From Sphingomonas sp. HITSZ_GF (GTDB lineage Bacteria; Pseudomonadota; Alphaproteobacteria; Sphingomonadales; Sphingomonadaceae), in assembly GCF_029543155.1 (NCBI RefSeq), contig NZ_JARQXA010000005.1:1-64000 (forward strand): 64,000 bases of DNA, written 5' to 3'. The notes beneath the pieces were generated by a model. That model was not told where the DNA came from, made no database searches, and saw only the letters and a program-made list of their open reading frames with translations. Position 1 is the stretch's first letter, and every line of letters starts with the position of its first letter. This document shows, piece after piece, positions 52,512 to 61,235 of this stretch. A program made the position numbers and the translations under genes.

Positions 52512-54119
52512 TCAGTTGTCGTCGTCCTTCTCGACCTCGGCGATCGCCTCGTCGATGCCCTTCAGCGCCTTGGCGCGCTGCTCGGGGTTCAGGTCCGCCT
52601 GGTTCTCGATCGAGCGGCGGGCGATGCGCAGGCCCACCATCGCCGATTTCAGGCCGGCGCGCTTGGCTTCCATCGCCACCTTCTTCGCGTTGACGGTGAT
52701 CTTCTCGATGCGGTTCGAGCAGATGATCATGACCTTCTTGCCGTCGCGCTCGAAATTCTCGACCACCGGCTTGTCGGCATCGCCCGGGCACTTGCCGTTC
52801 TTCACCTCGGGAACCGAGGCGCGGATCGCCTCGATGTCGGGCATCTCGTTCTCGGTCTGGCTGCCATCGGCGTGGACCATGACGATCTTGGTGACGCGCT
52901 TGCCGTCCTTGCCCTTGTCCTGGTCCTTGCCGTCGGCGCTGACCGTGTAGGTGTAGGTGCGGACCTTGACCGGGCCCTCGGGCTTGGCCGGCGCCTCGGG
53001 CGTGGCGTCCGGGGCGGGCACTGCCTGCGGGGCGGGCGCAGCAGCCGGCGCGGGCACGTCCTGCCCGAGCTTGATGCCGGTCACCTTCTCGACCTTGACC
53101 TTGATGGTCTCGGCGGCCTGGGTGCCGGAGGCAGTGAGGCCGAGCGCGGCGAGGCCGAGCGCGCCGGTGCCGACCAGGCCGGCAGCGAGGCGGGCGGGGG
53201 TGTTCTTGTGGGTCTTCGAGAGCATGCGGAGCCTCCCTTTAACTTCGTTGATCGTGTGCAAGTGACATGCCGCCGAGACCGCACCCCCATGCGCGGACTT
53301 GACGATCGCACGGCCATAGGCATGGCGCAGTGCCTGGGCGCGGCCGGCGAGCACCAAGGCATCGCAGGCCATTTCCTGGTCGGCGCGGAAGGCACGGAAG
53401 GCCCGCCACGCGACCGGGTTGAACCAGTGGAGCGCAAGGACGATCAGCGCGACCCAGTTCGCGATCAGATCGCCGCGGACATGGTGGCCCAGTTCATGGG
53501 CGAGCGCGAGATCGCGCTCCTGCTCGTCGTAACGCTCGGTGAAGTCGCACGGAAAGGCGACATATTTGCGCAGCACGCCGAACGCGAGCGGGCCGTGCAC
53601 CGCATCGGTCTCGATCACGCGCACCCGGCCCTGGGCGACGGTGCGATCGACGCGCGCGGCCTTGAGCAGCCGGTTGCAGTGCCGGCGATGCGCGATCAGG
53701 TGATAGGCGAGGAACGCCAGCGCACCGATCGCCCACAGGCCGATGGCGAGTACCAGCAGGCTGGGCCCGCCCGCCGCCGCGGTCGGCGCGACCAGCGCGG
53801 CGGAAGCCGGGTGGCTGCCGGTGCCGAGCTCGACGATCGTCACTGCGTTCTGATCGATCCCCGCAGGCAGCGCCTCGGGCTTGATCACCCCGGCGACAAC
53901 CCCGGGGCCTTCGCTTGCCTGGCGGATGAAGGGCGCGATCAGGCTGGTGAGCTGCCAGTCGCCCGGCAGCGGCGGCATCAGCATGCGGATCACCGGCATC
54001 AGCCACAGCGCATAGGCCATTTGCGGGCCGAAGGCGCGGCGCACCGGGCCACGCAGGGCGAGCACCAGCAGCATCAGCAGCGTGCTCGCGACGAAGGTCT
54101 CGATGATCCAGCCGGTCAT
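52512..54119 (-). CDS. M56-family (BlaR1-like) membrane metallopeptidase, signal-transducing
   Basis: 535 aa. The N-terminus has membrane helices (ETFVASTLLMLLVLAL, GPSLLVLAIGLWAIGALAFLAYHLI) around a zinc protease domain: HELGHH at residues 208-213, with downstream EMACD as third ligand. A further helix (LVGTGALGLAALGLTAS) precedes a periplasmic region: a Pro/Ala linker, KVRTYTYTVSADGKDQDKG, then a helical, charged end (KAMEAKRAGLKSAM-type). No penicillin-binding domain is present, so unlike BlaR1 the sensed ligand is unlikely to be a beta-lactam through a transpeptidase fold. It overlaps blaI by 4 nt. Confidence 0.9.
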   Translation of the reverse strand: MTGWIIETFVASTLLMLLVLALRGPVRRAFGPQMAYALWLMPVIRMLMPPLPGDWQLTSLIAPFIRQASEGPGVVAGVIKPEALPAGIDQNAVTIVELGTGSHPASAALVAPTAAAGGPSLLVLAIGLWAIGALAFLAYHLIAHRRHCNRLLKAARVDRTVAQGRVRVIETDAVHGPLAFGVLRKYVAFPCDFTERYDEQERDLALAHELGHHVRGDLIANWVALIVLALHWFNPVAWRAFRAFRADQEMACDALVLAGRAQALRHAYGRAIVKSAHGGAVSAACHLHTINEVKGRLRMLSKTHKNTPARLAAGLVGTGALGLAALGLTASGTQAAETIKVKVEKVTGIKLGQDVPAPAAAPAPQAVPAPDATPEAPAKPEGPVKVRTYTYTVSADGKDQDKGKDGKRVTKIVMVHADGSQTENEMPDIEAIRASVPEVKNGKCPGDADKPVVENFERDGKKVMIICSNRIEKITVNAKKVAMEAKRAGLKSAMVGLRIARRSIENQADLNPEQRAKALKGIDEAIAEVEKDDDN

Positions 54120-54484
54120 TGCTTCAGGTCCTTCAGCAGTGCCTCGATCTCGGCGATGTCCTGTTCGGTGAGCTGGTCACGCTCGGCGAGATGGGCGACC
54201 AGCGGGGTCAGCTTGCCGCCGAACAGCCGATCCATCAGCTTGCGCGATTCCCCGGCGACATAATCGCCGCGGGCAACCAGCGGGCGATAGAGGTAGCGAC
54301 GCCCCTCTTCCTTGTGCGCGATGATGTTCTTGGCGAGGAGACGCCCCAGCAGCGTCTTGACCGTGTTGGCGCTCCAGTCGCGCTCGGCAGGCACGCGCTC
54401 GGCCACTTCCTGAGCGGTGAGCGGCGATTCCTCCCACAGCACTTCCATCACGGCGTGCTCGGCGTCGCTGATCCGTTCGGTCAT
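54116..54484 (-). CDS. BlaI/MecI/CopY-family repressor
   Basis: 122 aa. The winged helix (ISDAEHAVMEVLWEESPLTAQEVAERV, SANTVKTLLGRLLAKNII, RRYLYRPLV) and the C-terminal dimerisation helices are typical. Family repressors are cleaved after their M56 partner is activated; that partner overlaps the 3' end. GAGGAAAC lies at good distance before the ATG. Two matching operators lie 18-54 bp upstream, so autorepression is likely. Confidence 0.94.
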   Translation of the reverse strand: MTERISDAEHAVMEVLWEESPLTAQEVAERVPAERDWSANTVKTLLGRLLAKNIIAHKEEGRRYLYRPLVARGDYVAGESRKLMDRLFGGKLTPLVAHLAERDQLTEQDIAEIEALLKDLKQ

Positions 54485-54500
54485 CGTTTCCTCGTTGAAA

Positions 54501-54539
54501 TGACTACTTGTGTAATCGTCACGATTACGGATGTAGTCA
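54501..54539 (-). promoter_or_regulatory. Tandem BlaI-type operators forming a 39-bp dyad
   Basis: Two 16-bp sites of the form GAYTAC-N4-GTARTC lie at 54502-54517 (GACTACTTGTGTAATC) and 54523-54538 (GATTACGGATGTAGTC), centres 21 bp apart. Together they make a larger dyad centred at 54520. The TAC-N4-GTA core resembles known BlaI/MecI/CopY sites. Confidence 0.75.
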
Positions 54540-54882
54540 AGCGGGTGAACGCTGGCTGAACGAATTCTGACGATCCGGCGCGGGGTGCCGGCGTCAAAAA
54601 CCTCCCAAACTGTCGGAATGGCTTACAAGTGCGGGGTCTGGTTAAAATACGATAACCATCGAAACCCGCAGAAATCAGCGCCTGGCACGAACTGGCACGG
54701 CGAATGCAAAGTATAAGGCACCCCAAGCGTTCTACGCTTCATTCATAGGGTGGGTCGACCGCTTTACTCCCCGGTCTCGCGTCGACCCACCCACCCCGGG
54801 GTCTCCAGCAAACCAGCGAATCGGACGGCTTGACGCAATGACGTCACGCCATGGCGCCGTGCTGCCATGACGTCATCCGGAC
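54540..54882. other. Intergenic region with long hairpin and paired TGACGTCA sites
   Basis: No credible gene lies between the BlaI operators and the grx terminator. GGGTGGGTCGAC (54748-54759) pairs perfectly with 54781-54792 around a 21-nt loop. TGACGTCA occurs at 54839-54846 and 54868-54875, 29 bp apart. A small RNA or transcription control element is possible but not shown. Confidence 0.4.
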
Positions 54883-54914
54883 AAAGAAAAGCGCCCCGGC
54901 TTTCACCGGGGCGC
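54883..54914 (-). terminator. Rho-independent terminator of the zeta-bolA-grx operon
   Basis: On the minus strand GCGCCCCGG pairs with CCGGGGCGC around TGAAAG, followed by TTTTCTTT. It lies 24 bp past the glutaredoxin stop. Confidence 0.88.
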
Positions 54915-54937
54915 GGTTCGAATTCGTATGCCGGCGA

Positions 54938-55261
54938 TCAGGCCTTGGCGAAGAGCTGGGCGAGTTCGCCGCTCTCGTACATCTCCATCATGATGTCCGA
55001 ACCGCCCACGAACTCGCCCTTCACATAGAGCTGCGGGATGGTCGGCCAGTCGGAGAATTCCTTGATCCCCTGGCGAATGCCCTGGTCCTGGAGCACGTCG
55101 ACGCTCTCGAACTCGACGCCGAGATGGTTGAGGATCGCAATTGCGCGGCTGGAAAAACCGCACTGCGGGAACAGCGGGCTGCCCTTCATGAACAGCAGCA
55201 CGTCATTGGCTTCGACCAGCGCCTTGATGCGCGCCTGGGTATCGTCGGTCACTTCACTCAC
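54938..55261 (-). CDS. grxD: Monothiol glutaredoxin, Grx4/GrxD family
   Basis: 107 aa. The single-Cys active site CGFS is at residues 34-37; KGSPLFPQ, WPTIPQLYVKGEFVGGSDI supply glutathione binding. These proteins carry [2Fe-2S] clusters, often together with BolA. The start overlaps the bolA stop by 4 nt, consistent with a BolA-Grx complex. Confidence 0.95.
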   Translation of the reverse strand: MSEVTDDTQARIKALVEANDVLLFMKGSPLFPQCGFSSRAIAILNHLGVEFESVDVLQDQGIRQGIKEFSDWPTIPQLYVKGEFVGGSDIMMEMYESGELAQLFAKA

Positions 55262-55497
55262 TCCTCGACAGGCGCTTCGGTGGTGAGCTGGAGCGCGTGA
55301 AGCACGCCACCCATCCGCCCGCCGAGCGCGGCATAGACCGCCTGGTGCTGGCGCACCCGCGGCATGCCCTTGAACATCGGCGCGACAACCCGCGCCGCAT
55401 AATGATCGCCGTCACCCGCCAGATCGGTGATCTCGACCCGGGCATCGGGGATGCCGGCCTTGATCAGGTCCTCGATCTCGCTGGCGGCCATCGGCAT
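55258..55497 (-). CDS. BolA family protein
   Basis: 79 aa: EIEDLIKAGIPDARVEITDLAGDGDHYAARVVAPMFKGMPRVRQHQAVYAALG is the BolA core, with the invariant His in VRQHQ. It is shorter than E. coli BolA and closer to the IbaG/BolA-like group. It shares one base with the upstream stop (TGATG) and four with the downstream start, so the three genes are translationally coupled. Confidence 0.93.
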   Translation of the reverse strand: MPMAASEIEDLIKAGIPDARVEITDLAGDGDHYAARVVAPMFKGMPRVRQHQAVYAALGGRMGGVLHALQLTTEAPVEE

Positions 55498-55820
55498 CAG
55501 GCTTCGCCCATCAGCTGGCGGCGCGCCTCGACCGACTGCTCCTCGAGCGCGCGGCGCACGGTGGCCTCATCGGTCTCCACACCAGCGGCGAGCAGGTCGC
55601 CGAGCAGCTTGCGGATCACGTCCTCGTCGCCGGCTTCCTCGAAATCTGCCTGGACGACTGCCTTGGCATAGGCATCGGTCTCTTCCGGGGTCAGCTTCAT
55701 CTGCGCGGCGGCCCACTGGCCGACCAGGCGGTTGCGGCGCGCCGTGACGCGGAAGGCCATGTCCTCGTCGCGGGCGAACTTCGCCTCGAATGCCTTTTCG
55801 CGATCGTCGAACGTGGTCAT
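55497..55820 (-). CDS. F1-ATPase inhibitor zeta subunit (DUF1476)
   Basis: 107 aa, helical and charged. The N-terminus MTTFDDREKAFEAKFARDEDM is the inhibitory region of alphaproteobacterial zeta; RNRLVGQWAA follows. In Paracoccus this protein blocks rotation of the F1F0-ATPase. The start at 55820 has GGGG 7 nt upstream; a longer frame has no support. It heads the operon with bolA and grxD. Confidence 0.92.
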   Translation of the reverse strand: MTTFDDREKAFEAKFARDEDMAFRVTARRNRLVGQWAAAQMKLTPEETDAYAKAVVQADFEEAGDEDVIRKLLGDLLAAGVETDEATVRRALEEQSVEARRQLMGEA

Positions 55821-55892
55821 TGCAGTCCCCTTAGTGGCGTTTGCTGCGGAGATAGGGGGGCGATGGCCGGAGGGCAAGCGAACGCGAAAGAA

Positions 55893-55984
55893 CCGTCATC
55901 CCGGCGAAAGCCGGGATCTCGGGCGGCTCTTGCCCCGCCGTTGCGCGCCTCCGCCTGAGATCCCGGCTTTCGCCGGGATGACGG
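55893..55984. repeat. REP-like inverted repeat 2
   Basis: Perfect 28-bp arms (55893-55920 and 55957-55984) with core GTCATCCCGGCGAAAGCCGG face each other across 36 nt. The element sits 7 bp past the quinone-oxidoreductase stop and 72 bp upstream of the zeta start, and could end the upstream transcript. Confidence 0.9.
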
Positions 55985-55991
55985 ATATGGG

Positions 55992-56987
55992 TTAGATCGT
56001 CACCACGACCTTCCCGATCACTGCACGCGCCGCCATCTTGGCGATGGCCTGGCCGGCATCGGCGAGGGGGAACGTCTCGGTGACCTTGGGCGCGATCCGC
56101 CCCTCGGACCAGAGCCGGAACAGCTGGCCGACATGCGCGGCATTTGCCTTGGGATCGCGCGCCGCGAAGGCGCCCCAGAACACGCCGCAGACGTCGCAGC
56201 TCTTGAGCAGGGTCAGGTTGAGCGGCAGCTTGGGGATGCCGGCGGGGAAGCCGACCACGAGGTAGCGCCCTTCCCAGCCGATCGACCGCAGCGCCGGCTC
56301 GGCATAGTCGCCGCCGACCGGATCATAGATCACATCGGCGCCCTGCGGCCCGAGCGCCGCCTTGAACTGCTCGGCCACCGCCCTGGACTGGTCCTTGTCG
56401 AAGGGTGCGCGGCCATAGACCAACGTCTCATCGGCACCCGCAGCCTTGGCCGCGGCCGCCTTTTCCTCCGACGAGACCGCCGCGATCACGCGGGCGCCGA
56501 ACGCCTTGCCGAGCTCGACCGCCGCGAGGCCGACGCCGCCCGCCGCGCCGAGCACGAGCAGGTTGTGCCCCTCGCGCAGATGCCCGCGATCGAGCAGCGC
56601 GTGGATCGTCGTCGCATAGGTGAGCAGCAACGCCGCGCCCTCCTCGAAGCTGCGCCCCTCGGGCAAGCGGAACAGGCGGACTGCCTCGATCGCCAGCTTC
56701 TCGACCAGCCCGCCATGGCCGGTGACGGCGATCACCCGATCGCCCACTGCCCAATCGGTCACGCCCTCGCCGACGCTTTCGATCACGCCGGCAATCTCGC
56801 CGCCCGGCGCGAAGGGCCTGGGCGGCTTGAACTGGTACTTGTCCTCTATGATCAGGAAATCGGGATAGTTGATCGCGCAGGCCTTCACTGCCACGACCAC
56901 CTGCCCCTTGCCGACCACCGGATCGGCGACCTCTTCCAGGATTAGAGTATCAGGTCCGCCCGCTTGCTTCGAGAGCAGTGCCTTCAT
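55992..56987 (-). CDS. NADPH:quinone oxidoreductase-like protein (zinc-free MDR family)
   Basis: 331 aa. A GroES-like N-terminus ([18 protein letters not shown]) and Rossmann fold with [24 protein letters not shown] are typical of QOR/zeta-crystallin MDR proteins; structural zinc cysteines are absent. It should reduce quinones or enoyl compounds with NADPH. Its ATG lies 38 nt inside the end of leuD, so it is likely expressed from the leu operon. Confidence 0.9.
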   Translation of the reverse strand: MKALLSKQAGGPDTLILEEVADPVVGKGQVVVAVKACAINYPDFLIIEDKYQFKPPRPFAPGGEIAGVIESVGEGVTDWAVGDRVIAVTGHGGLVEKLAIEAVRLFRLPEGRSFEEGAALLLTYATTIHALLDRGHLREGHNLLVLGAAGGVGLAAVELGKAFGARVIAAVSSEEKAAAAKAAGADETLVYGRAPFDKDQSRAVAEQFKAALGPQGADVIYDPVGGDYAEPALRSIGWEGRYLVVGFPAGIPKLPLNLTLLKSCDVCGVFWGAFAARDPKANAAHVGQLFRLWSEGRIAPKVTETFPLADAGQAIAKMAARAVIGKVVVTI

Positions 56988-57579
56988 TCGCCGTCTCCAC
57001 CGCGATCCAGGGACGGTTCTGTGCCATCCCGGATTCGAATTTCGAAATCGCGGTATCTTGTGCCAGCGTGATGCCGATCTCGTCCAGCCCTTCCATCAGG
57101 CATTGGCGACGAAAGGGATCAAGATCGAAGGGAAAGCGATCCTGGAACGGGGTGGTGACGGTCATCGTCTCGAGATCGACGGTGATCTCGTCGGTCTTGG
57201 CGACTTCGACCAGCCGGTCCACAGCCTCTTGGGGAAGCACCACCGGCACGATGCCGTTCTTGAAGGCATTGCCCGAGAAGATGTCCGAGAAGCTCGGTGC
57301 GATCACTGCCTTGATGCCGAGATCGGCGAGCGCCCAGGCGGCATGCTCGCGGCTCGAGCCACAGCCGAAATTGTCGCCGGCGACGAGCACGGGCGAACCG
57401 GCATAGCGCTCGTCGTCGAACACATTGCCCGGCTGCGCGCGGACGCTCTCAAAGGCGCCCTTGCCCAGCCCCTCGCGCGTGGTGGTCTTCAGCCAGTGCG
57501 CGGGGATGATGATGTCGGTGTCGATGTTCTTGGCGCCCCACGGATAGGCGCTGCCGGAAACCTGGCGTACCGCTTCCAT
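56950..57579 (-). CDS. leuD: 3-isopropylmalate dehydratase small subunit
   Basis: 209 aa. With LeuC it isomerises 2- to 3-isopropylmalate in leucine synthesis. Motifs: [46 protein letters not shown]. The start at 57579 has GGGAGG 7 nt upstream. A 38-aa ORF lies between leuC and leuD, its stop just before that ribosome site. Confidence 0.96.
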   Translation of the reverse strand: MEAVRQVSGSAYPWGAKNIDTDIIIPAHWLKTTTREGLGKGAFESVRAQPGNVFDDERYAGSPVLVAGDNFGCGSSREHAAWALADLGIKAVIAPSFSDIFSGNAFKNGIVPVVLPQEAVDRLVEVAKTDEITVDLETMTVTTPFQDRFPFDLDPFRRQCLMEGLDEIGITLAQDTAISKFESGMAQNRPWIAVETANEGTALEASGRT

Positions 57580-57595
57580 TACAAAACCTCCCGGA

Positions 57596-57712
57596 TCAGC
57601 GGGTGGCTGCAAGCTCCGCCTTGGCTTCCACGACCTTGCCCGTCGCGGCATAGGCGGCCACCAGGCCGCTCAAAACCGTACCCGCAATCAATGCGATAAG
57701 TGCCCGCTTCAC
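57596..57712 (-). CDS. 38-aa small ORF between leuC and leuD, possible signal-peptide-like microprotein
   Basis: A GTG start at 57712 with AGGGG 7 nt upstream opens a 38-residue frame ending TGA at 57596: basic start ([11 protein letters not shown]), hydrophobic stretch ([12 protein letters not shown]), then a charged tail ([15 protein letters not shown]). It starts 11 nt past the leuC stop and ends 17 nt before leuD, filling the gap. The size and the ribosome site suggest a real, translationally coupled microprotein; function unknown. Confidence 0.55.
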   Translation of the reverse strand: MKRALIALIAGTVLSGLVAAYAATGKVVEAKAELAATR

Positions 57713-57723
57713 TAGTCATCCCC

Positions 57724-59166
57724 TTACGCATCCTCCGACATCAGCTCCCTGACATCGGTGAGGCGCCCCCGGATCGCCGCTGCCGCCGCCATTGCGGGTG
57801 AAAGCAGGTGCGTCCGCGCCCCAGGACCTTGTCTTCCTACGAAATTTCGGTTCGAGGTGGAAGCACAACGTTCGCCGGCGGGGACCTTGTCCGGGTTCAT
57901 CGCGAGACACATCGAGCAGCCGGGTTCGCGCCATTCGAAGCCGGCCTCGGTGAAGATGCGATCGAGCCCCTCGGCCTCGGCCTGCAGCTTGACCAGGCCC
58001 GAGCCCGGCACGATCAGCGCCTGGCGGATGCGTGTCGCCACGTGATGGCCCTTCACCACCGCCGCGGCGGCGCGCAAATCCTCGATCCGGCTGTTGGTGC
58101 ACGAGCCGATGAAGACATGCTCGATCGACACATCCTCCATCCGCATGCCGGGCGTCAGGCCCATATAGTCGAGCGACTTCTGTGCGGCGACGCGCTTGGA
58201 AGGATCCTCGAAGCTCTCGGGATCGGGCACGACGCCGGTGATCTGCACCACGTCCTCGGGGCTGGTGCCCCAGGTGAGCGACGGCGCGATATCGCTGGCC
58301 TGGAGGACCACGCTCTTGTCGTAGCGGGCGCCGGCATCGGTGGGCAGCGTGTTCCAATAGGCGACCGCGCGGTCCCACGCCTCGCCCGTCGGCGCCATCG
58401 GCCGGCCCTTGATATAGTCGAACGTCGTCTGGTCGGGCGCGATCAGGCCCGAGCGCGCGCCCCCTTCGATCGACATGTTCGAGACGGTCAGCCGCCCCTC
58501 GATCGACATGCGGCGGATCACGTCGCCGGTGAACTCGATGACATAGCCGGTGCCGCCCGAGGCGCCGATCCGGCCGATGATCGCGAGCACGACGTCCTTG
58601 GGGCTCACACCGAAGCCGAGCGTGCCGTCGACGCGGATCTCGAGCGTCCTGGAGGGCTTCAGCAGCAGCGTCTGCGTGGCAAGGACATGCTCGACCTCGC
58701 TGGTGCCGATGCCGAAAGCGAGAGCGCCCAGCGCGCCGTGCGCCGAGGTGTGGCTGTCACCACAGACGAGCGTGGTGCCCGGCAAGGTGAAGCCCTGTTC
58801 GGGGCCGACGACGTGGACGATGCCCTGCCGTGCATCGAGCGCGTCGATATAGGGCACGCCGAATTCGGCGACGTTGGTCCGCAGCGCCGAAAGCTGGCCG
58901 GCGCTGGCGGCATCGGCGATCGGAAGCTCGTGTCCCGCGGCATCGACGCGCGCCGTGGTCGGCAGGTTATGATCGGGGACCGCAAGCGTAAGGTCCGGGC
59001 GGCGCACCGGCCGCCCCGCCGCGCGCAGGCCGGCAAAGGCCTGGGGGCTGGTCACCTCGTGGACGAGGTGGCGGTCGATATAGATCAGGCAGGTTCCATC
59101 GTCCCGGCGCTCGACCACATGGTCGGCCCAGATCTTCTCGTACAGGGTGCGTGGATGCGCGGTCAT
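57724..59166 (-). CDS. leuC: 3-isopropylmalate dehydratase large subunit
   Basis: 480 aa, aconitase superfamily. The [4Fe-4S] ligands are in [12 protein letters not shown] and [60 protein letters not shown] are family signatures. It begins the leu operon as seen here; leuB is not in the window. Confidence 0.97.
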   Translation of the reverse strand: MTAHPRTLYEKIWADHVVERRDDGTCLIYIDRHLVHEVTSPQAFAGLRAAGRPVRRPDLTLAVPDHNLPTTARVDAAGHELPIADAASAGQLSALRTNVAEFGVPYIDALDARQGIVHVVGPEQGFTLPGTTLVCGDSHTSAHGALGALAFGIGTSEVEHVLATQTLLLKPSRTLEIRVDGTLGFGVSPKDVVLAIIGRIGASGGTGYVIEFTGDVIRRMSIEGRLTVSNMSIEGGARSGLIAPDQTTFDYIKGRPMAPTGEAWDRAVAYWNTLPTDAGARYDKSVVLQASDIAPSLTWGTSPEDVVQITGVVPDPESFEDPSKRVAAQKSLDYMGLTPGMRMEDVSIEHVFIGSCTNSRIEDLRAAAAVVKGHHVATRIRQALIVPGSGLVKLQAEAEGLDRIFTEAGFEWREPGCSMCLAMNPDKVPAGERCASTSNRNFVGRQGPGARTHLLSPAMAAAAAIRGRLTDVRELMSEDA

Positions 59167-59243
59167 GCGGGCGCTTTAGTCGATTCTTGCGCGTAGGCAA
59201 GCGTCTGTGCAATTTTCCATCGCATAGTTGAACTATTCTCCGC

Positions 59244-60083
59244 TCAGCGCGGCCCCTTCTCCGCCTCCCCCTTCAGATAGGCCTGCACCGCGGCAATTTC
59301 ACCATCGGTGAAGGCAGAGAAGCCGTTGCGCGCGACGACGCCCATCAGCCCGAGGTCGCGCTTGCTCATTCCCTGGCCGGTGCGCATCAGCCTGGCGAAG
59401 GCGGCGGGATCATAGGAAGCCGCCATCGGCGCCAGCGCTGGGACCTTGGTCGTGCCGTCCTCCATCGTGCCGGCCTCGTGCAGCTTGTGGCACGCCAGGC
59501 ACGCGACGTTCACATAGTAGCGGCCGGTATCGGCAGGGCGCGTCGCGGTGGAGACGTTGGCGGGGTTCGCCATCGCCGGCAACGTGCCGGTGAGCAGCAG
59601 GAAGCGGCCGATCGGGCCGTAGCTGCTGCGCACCTTGCTGTCCTTGGGGCCGGGCTTCAGCGTGCGGACCCAGGCGATGATCTTGCCGAGATCGTCGTCA
59701 GCAATGCGGCCGAGCGAATGGCTGGGCATGGTGAAGGTGGAGCTGCCATCCCGCTTGACGCCGTGGCGGATCAACCGGGCGAGTTCGGCATCGCTGAGCT
59801 TCGCCGCCATCTCGGCGATCGGCGGCGGCGCGATCGTGCCGAACATCGGATCGGAAACGATCACCTGGCCCTGGCCATCCGCGGCATGGCAGTCGCGGCA
59901 CATCACGATCTTGGCCAGCCGCCCGCCCTCGGCGATCGAGGCCGCATCCCTTGGCACCGCGATGGCGACCTGCGGCACCTGGTGCCCGCGGCGGAGCACC
60001 CACTCCGACCCGGCATAGAGGATCACGACAAACAGCATGACAAGGCCGGCCAGCACGGCCAGCCCACGAACGATCCAGCGCAT
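59244..60083 (-). CDS. Membrane-anchored dihaem cytochrome c
   Basis: 279 aa. One N-terminal membrane anchor (GLAVLAGLVMLFVVILYAG) is followed by two cytochrome c domains with haem sites CRDCH (in VMCRDCHAADGQG) and CLACH (in VACLACHKLHEAG); Met ligands are likely in FTMPSHS and the later GMSKRD region. It carries electrons in the periplasm; no oxidase or dehydrogenase partner is adjacent. Confidence 0.92.
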   Translation of the reverse strand: MRWIVRGLAVLAGLVMLFVVILYAGSEWVLRRGHQVPQVAIAVPRDAASIAEGGRLAKIVMCRDCHAADGQGQVIVSDPMFGTIAPPPIAEMAAKLSDAELARLIRHGVKRDGSSTFTMPSHSLGRIADDDLGKIIAWVRTLKPGPKDSKVRSSYGPIGRFLLLTGTLPAMANPANVSTATRPADTGRYYVNVACLACHKLHEAGTMEDGTTKVPALAPMAASYDPAAFARLMRTGQGMSKRDLGLMGVVARNGFSAFTDGEIAAVQAYLKGEAEKGPR

Positions 60084-60136
60084 TGTTCAATATCCCAAGC
60101 GTATCGCGCCACTGAACACGCTGGGCAACGCCGGGC

Positions 60137-61102
60137 CTATTCGACCGCGACGGAACCCTCCTTGGGCGAGATGTAAGCCGGGTCGTGCGCGAACGGCAGT
60201 GGCCGCCCGTCGCGCAACGCATCCAGAACTTCAGCGAACCCGGTCTCACACCGAAAGCCGAGTCTTTGCTCGGCGCGGCCGGCGTCATAGATGCGGCCAA
60301 TAGTCCTGGGAAGTTCCCATCCCTTCGCCTGGTATAACTTCGTTGCATCCGGGAAATGATGTGCAATTACTGCCGGCGCATCGCGTTTTAGTTCGGCGCA
60401 TTCGTCACGCGCAAACGGTGTCGGCGCCGATACAATGAAGGTGTCGAAGCCGATTTCCGGCGCCTTTTCAAGCGCAAACAGGTTCGCACGCGCGGCGTCT
60501 TCCACCGTCAGCCGGCGATGGAGCAGCTCGTTGGCCTTCATGTTCTCGCCCGAAAGCGCGCGGTGGGTGTCGTCCTCCTCGGGGAAGAAGCGGCTGGTGC
60601 GCAGCACCACGCAGTTGAGCCCGTCGTTCAGCCAGGCCAGCCGGCAGAGCTGCTCGGCGGCGAGCTTGGTGACGCCGTAGATGTTGCGGGGCTCGATCGG
60701 GCCCGATGCCTCGTCGAGCCACACCGCCGCGTCGCCCGCCTCGTCGCGGATCGCCTGGCTGATCATCAGCGAGGTGGTCGAGGTGAAGACAAACCGGTCA
60801 TGCCCCGCAGCCTTGGCCGCCTCGAGCAGGTTGAGCGTGCCGCTGACGTTGACGTCGATAAACGCCTGGGCCGGATAGCGAACAATGTCCGGCTTGTGCA
60901 GCGCCCCGCCATGGATCACCGCCTCGATCCCGTGCTCGGCGAAGATGCGGTCGACCAGCGCGCGGTCGGCCACCGATCCGATCACATCGGTGTCGGCGCC
61001 TGGCGCGATGTCGAACCCGACCACACTGTGCCCGTGCGTGCGCAGCAGCGGCGCAAGGAAACGGCCGAGCCAGCCGGACGAACCTGTCAGGAGGATTTGC
61101 AT
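60137..61102 (-). CDS. NAD-dependent epimerase/dehydratase family protein
   Basis: 321 aa, extended SDR. The NAD-binding TGSSGWLG begins at residue 6, the catalytic YxxxK is in IYGVTKLAAEQL, with preceding Ser/Thr in FTSTTSL. Sugar-nucleotide epimerases are the usual role; the substrate is not shown. The start at 61102 is chosen because a longer frame reads through the REP element at 61145-61226. Confidence 0.88.
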   Translation of the reverse strand: MQILLTGSSGWLGRFLAPLLRTHGHSVVGFDIAPGADTDVIGSVADRALVDRIFAEHGIEAVIHGGALHKPDIVRYPAQAFIDVNVSGTLNLLEAAKAAGHDRFVFTSTTSLMISQAIRDEAGDAAVWLDEASGPIEPRNIYGVTKLAAEQLCRLAWLNDGLNCVVLRTSRFFPEEDDTHRALSGENMKANELLHRRLTVEDAARANLFALEKAPEIGFDTFIVSAPTPFARDECAELKRDAPAVIAHHFPDATKLYQAKGWELPRTIGRIYDAGRAEQRLGFRCETGFAEVLDALRDGRPLPFAHDPAYISPKEGSVAVE

Positions 61103-61144
61103 GGGGTGGAGATAGTTGAACCATCCCGCCGCTGAAACCGCATT

Positions 61145-61226
61145 CGTCATCCCGGCGAAAGCCGGGATCTCAGGCGAAGGCACGGGGAACAAGTCGCACG
61201 AGATCCCGGCTTTCGCCGGGATGACG
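61145..61226. repeat. REP-like inverted repeat 3
   Basis: Perfect 27-bp arms (61145-61171 and 61200-61226), the same core as element 2, around 28 nt. It lies between the ferritin-like gene stop (61236) and the epimerase start (61102). Confidence 0.9.
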
Positions 61227-61235
61227 GCTATTTGG

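Noticed and set aside
54481..54726. 81-aa minus-strand frame upstream of blaI
   Set aside because: It covers the BlaI operators, has no ribosome site and no recognisable domain.
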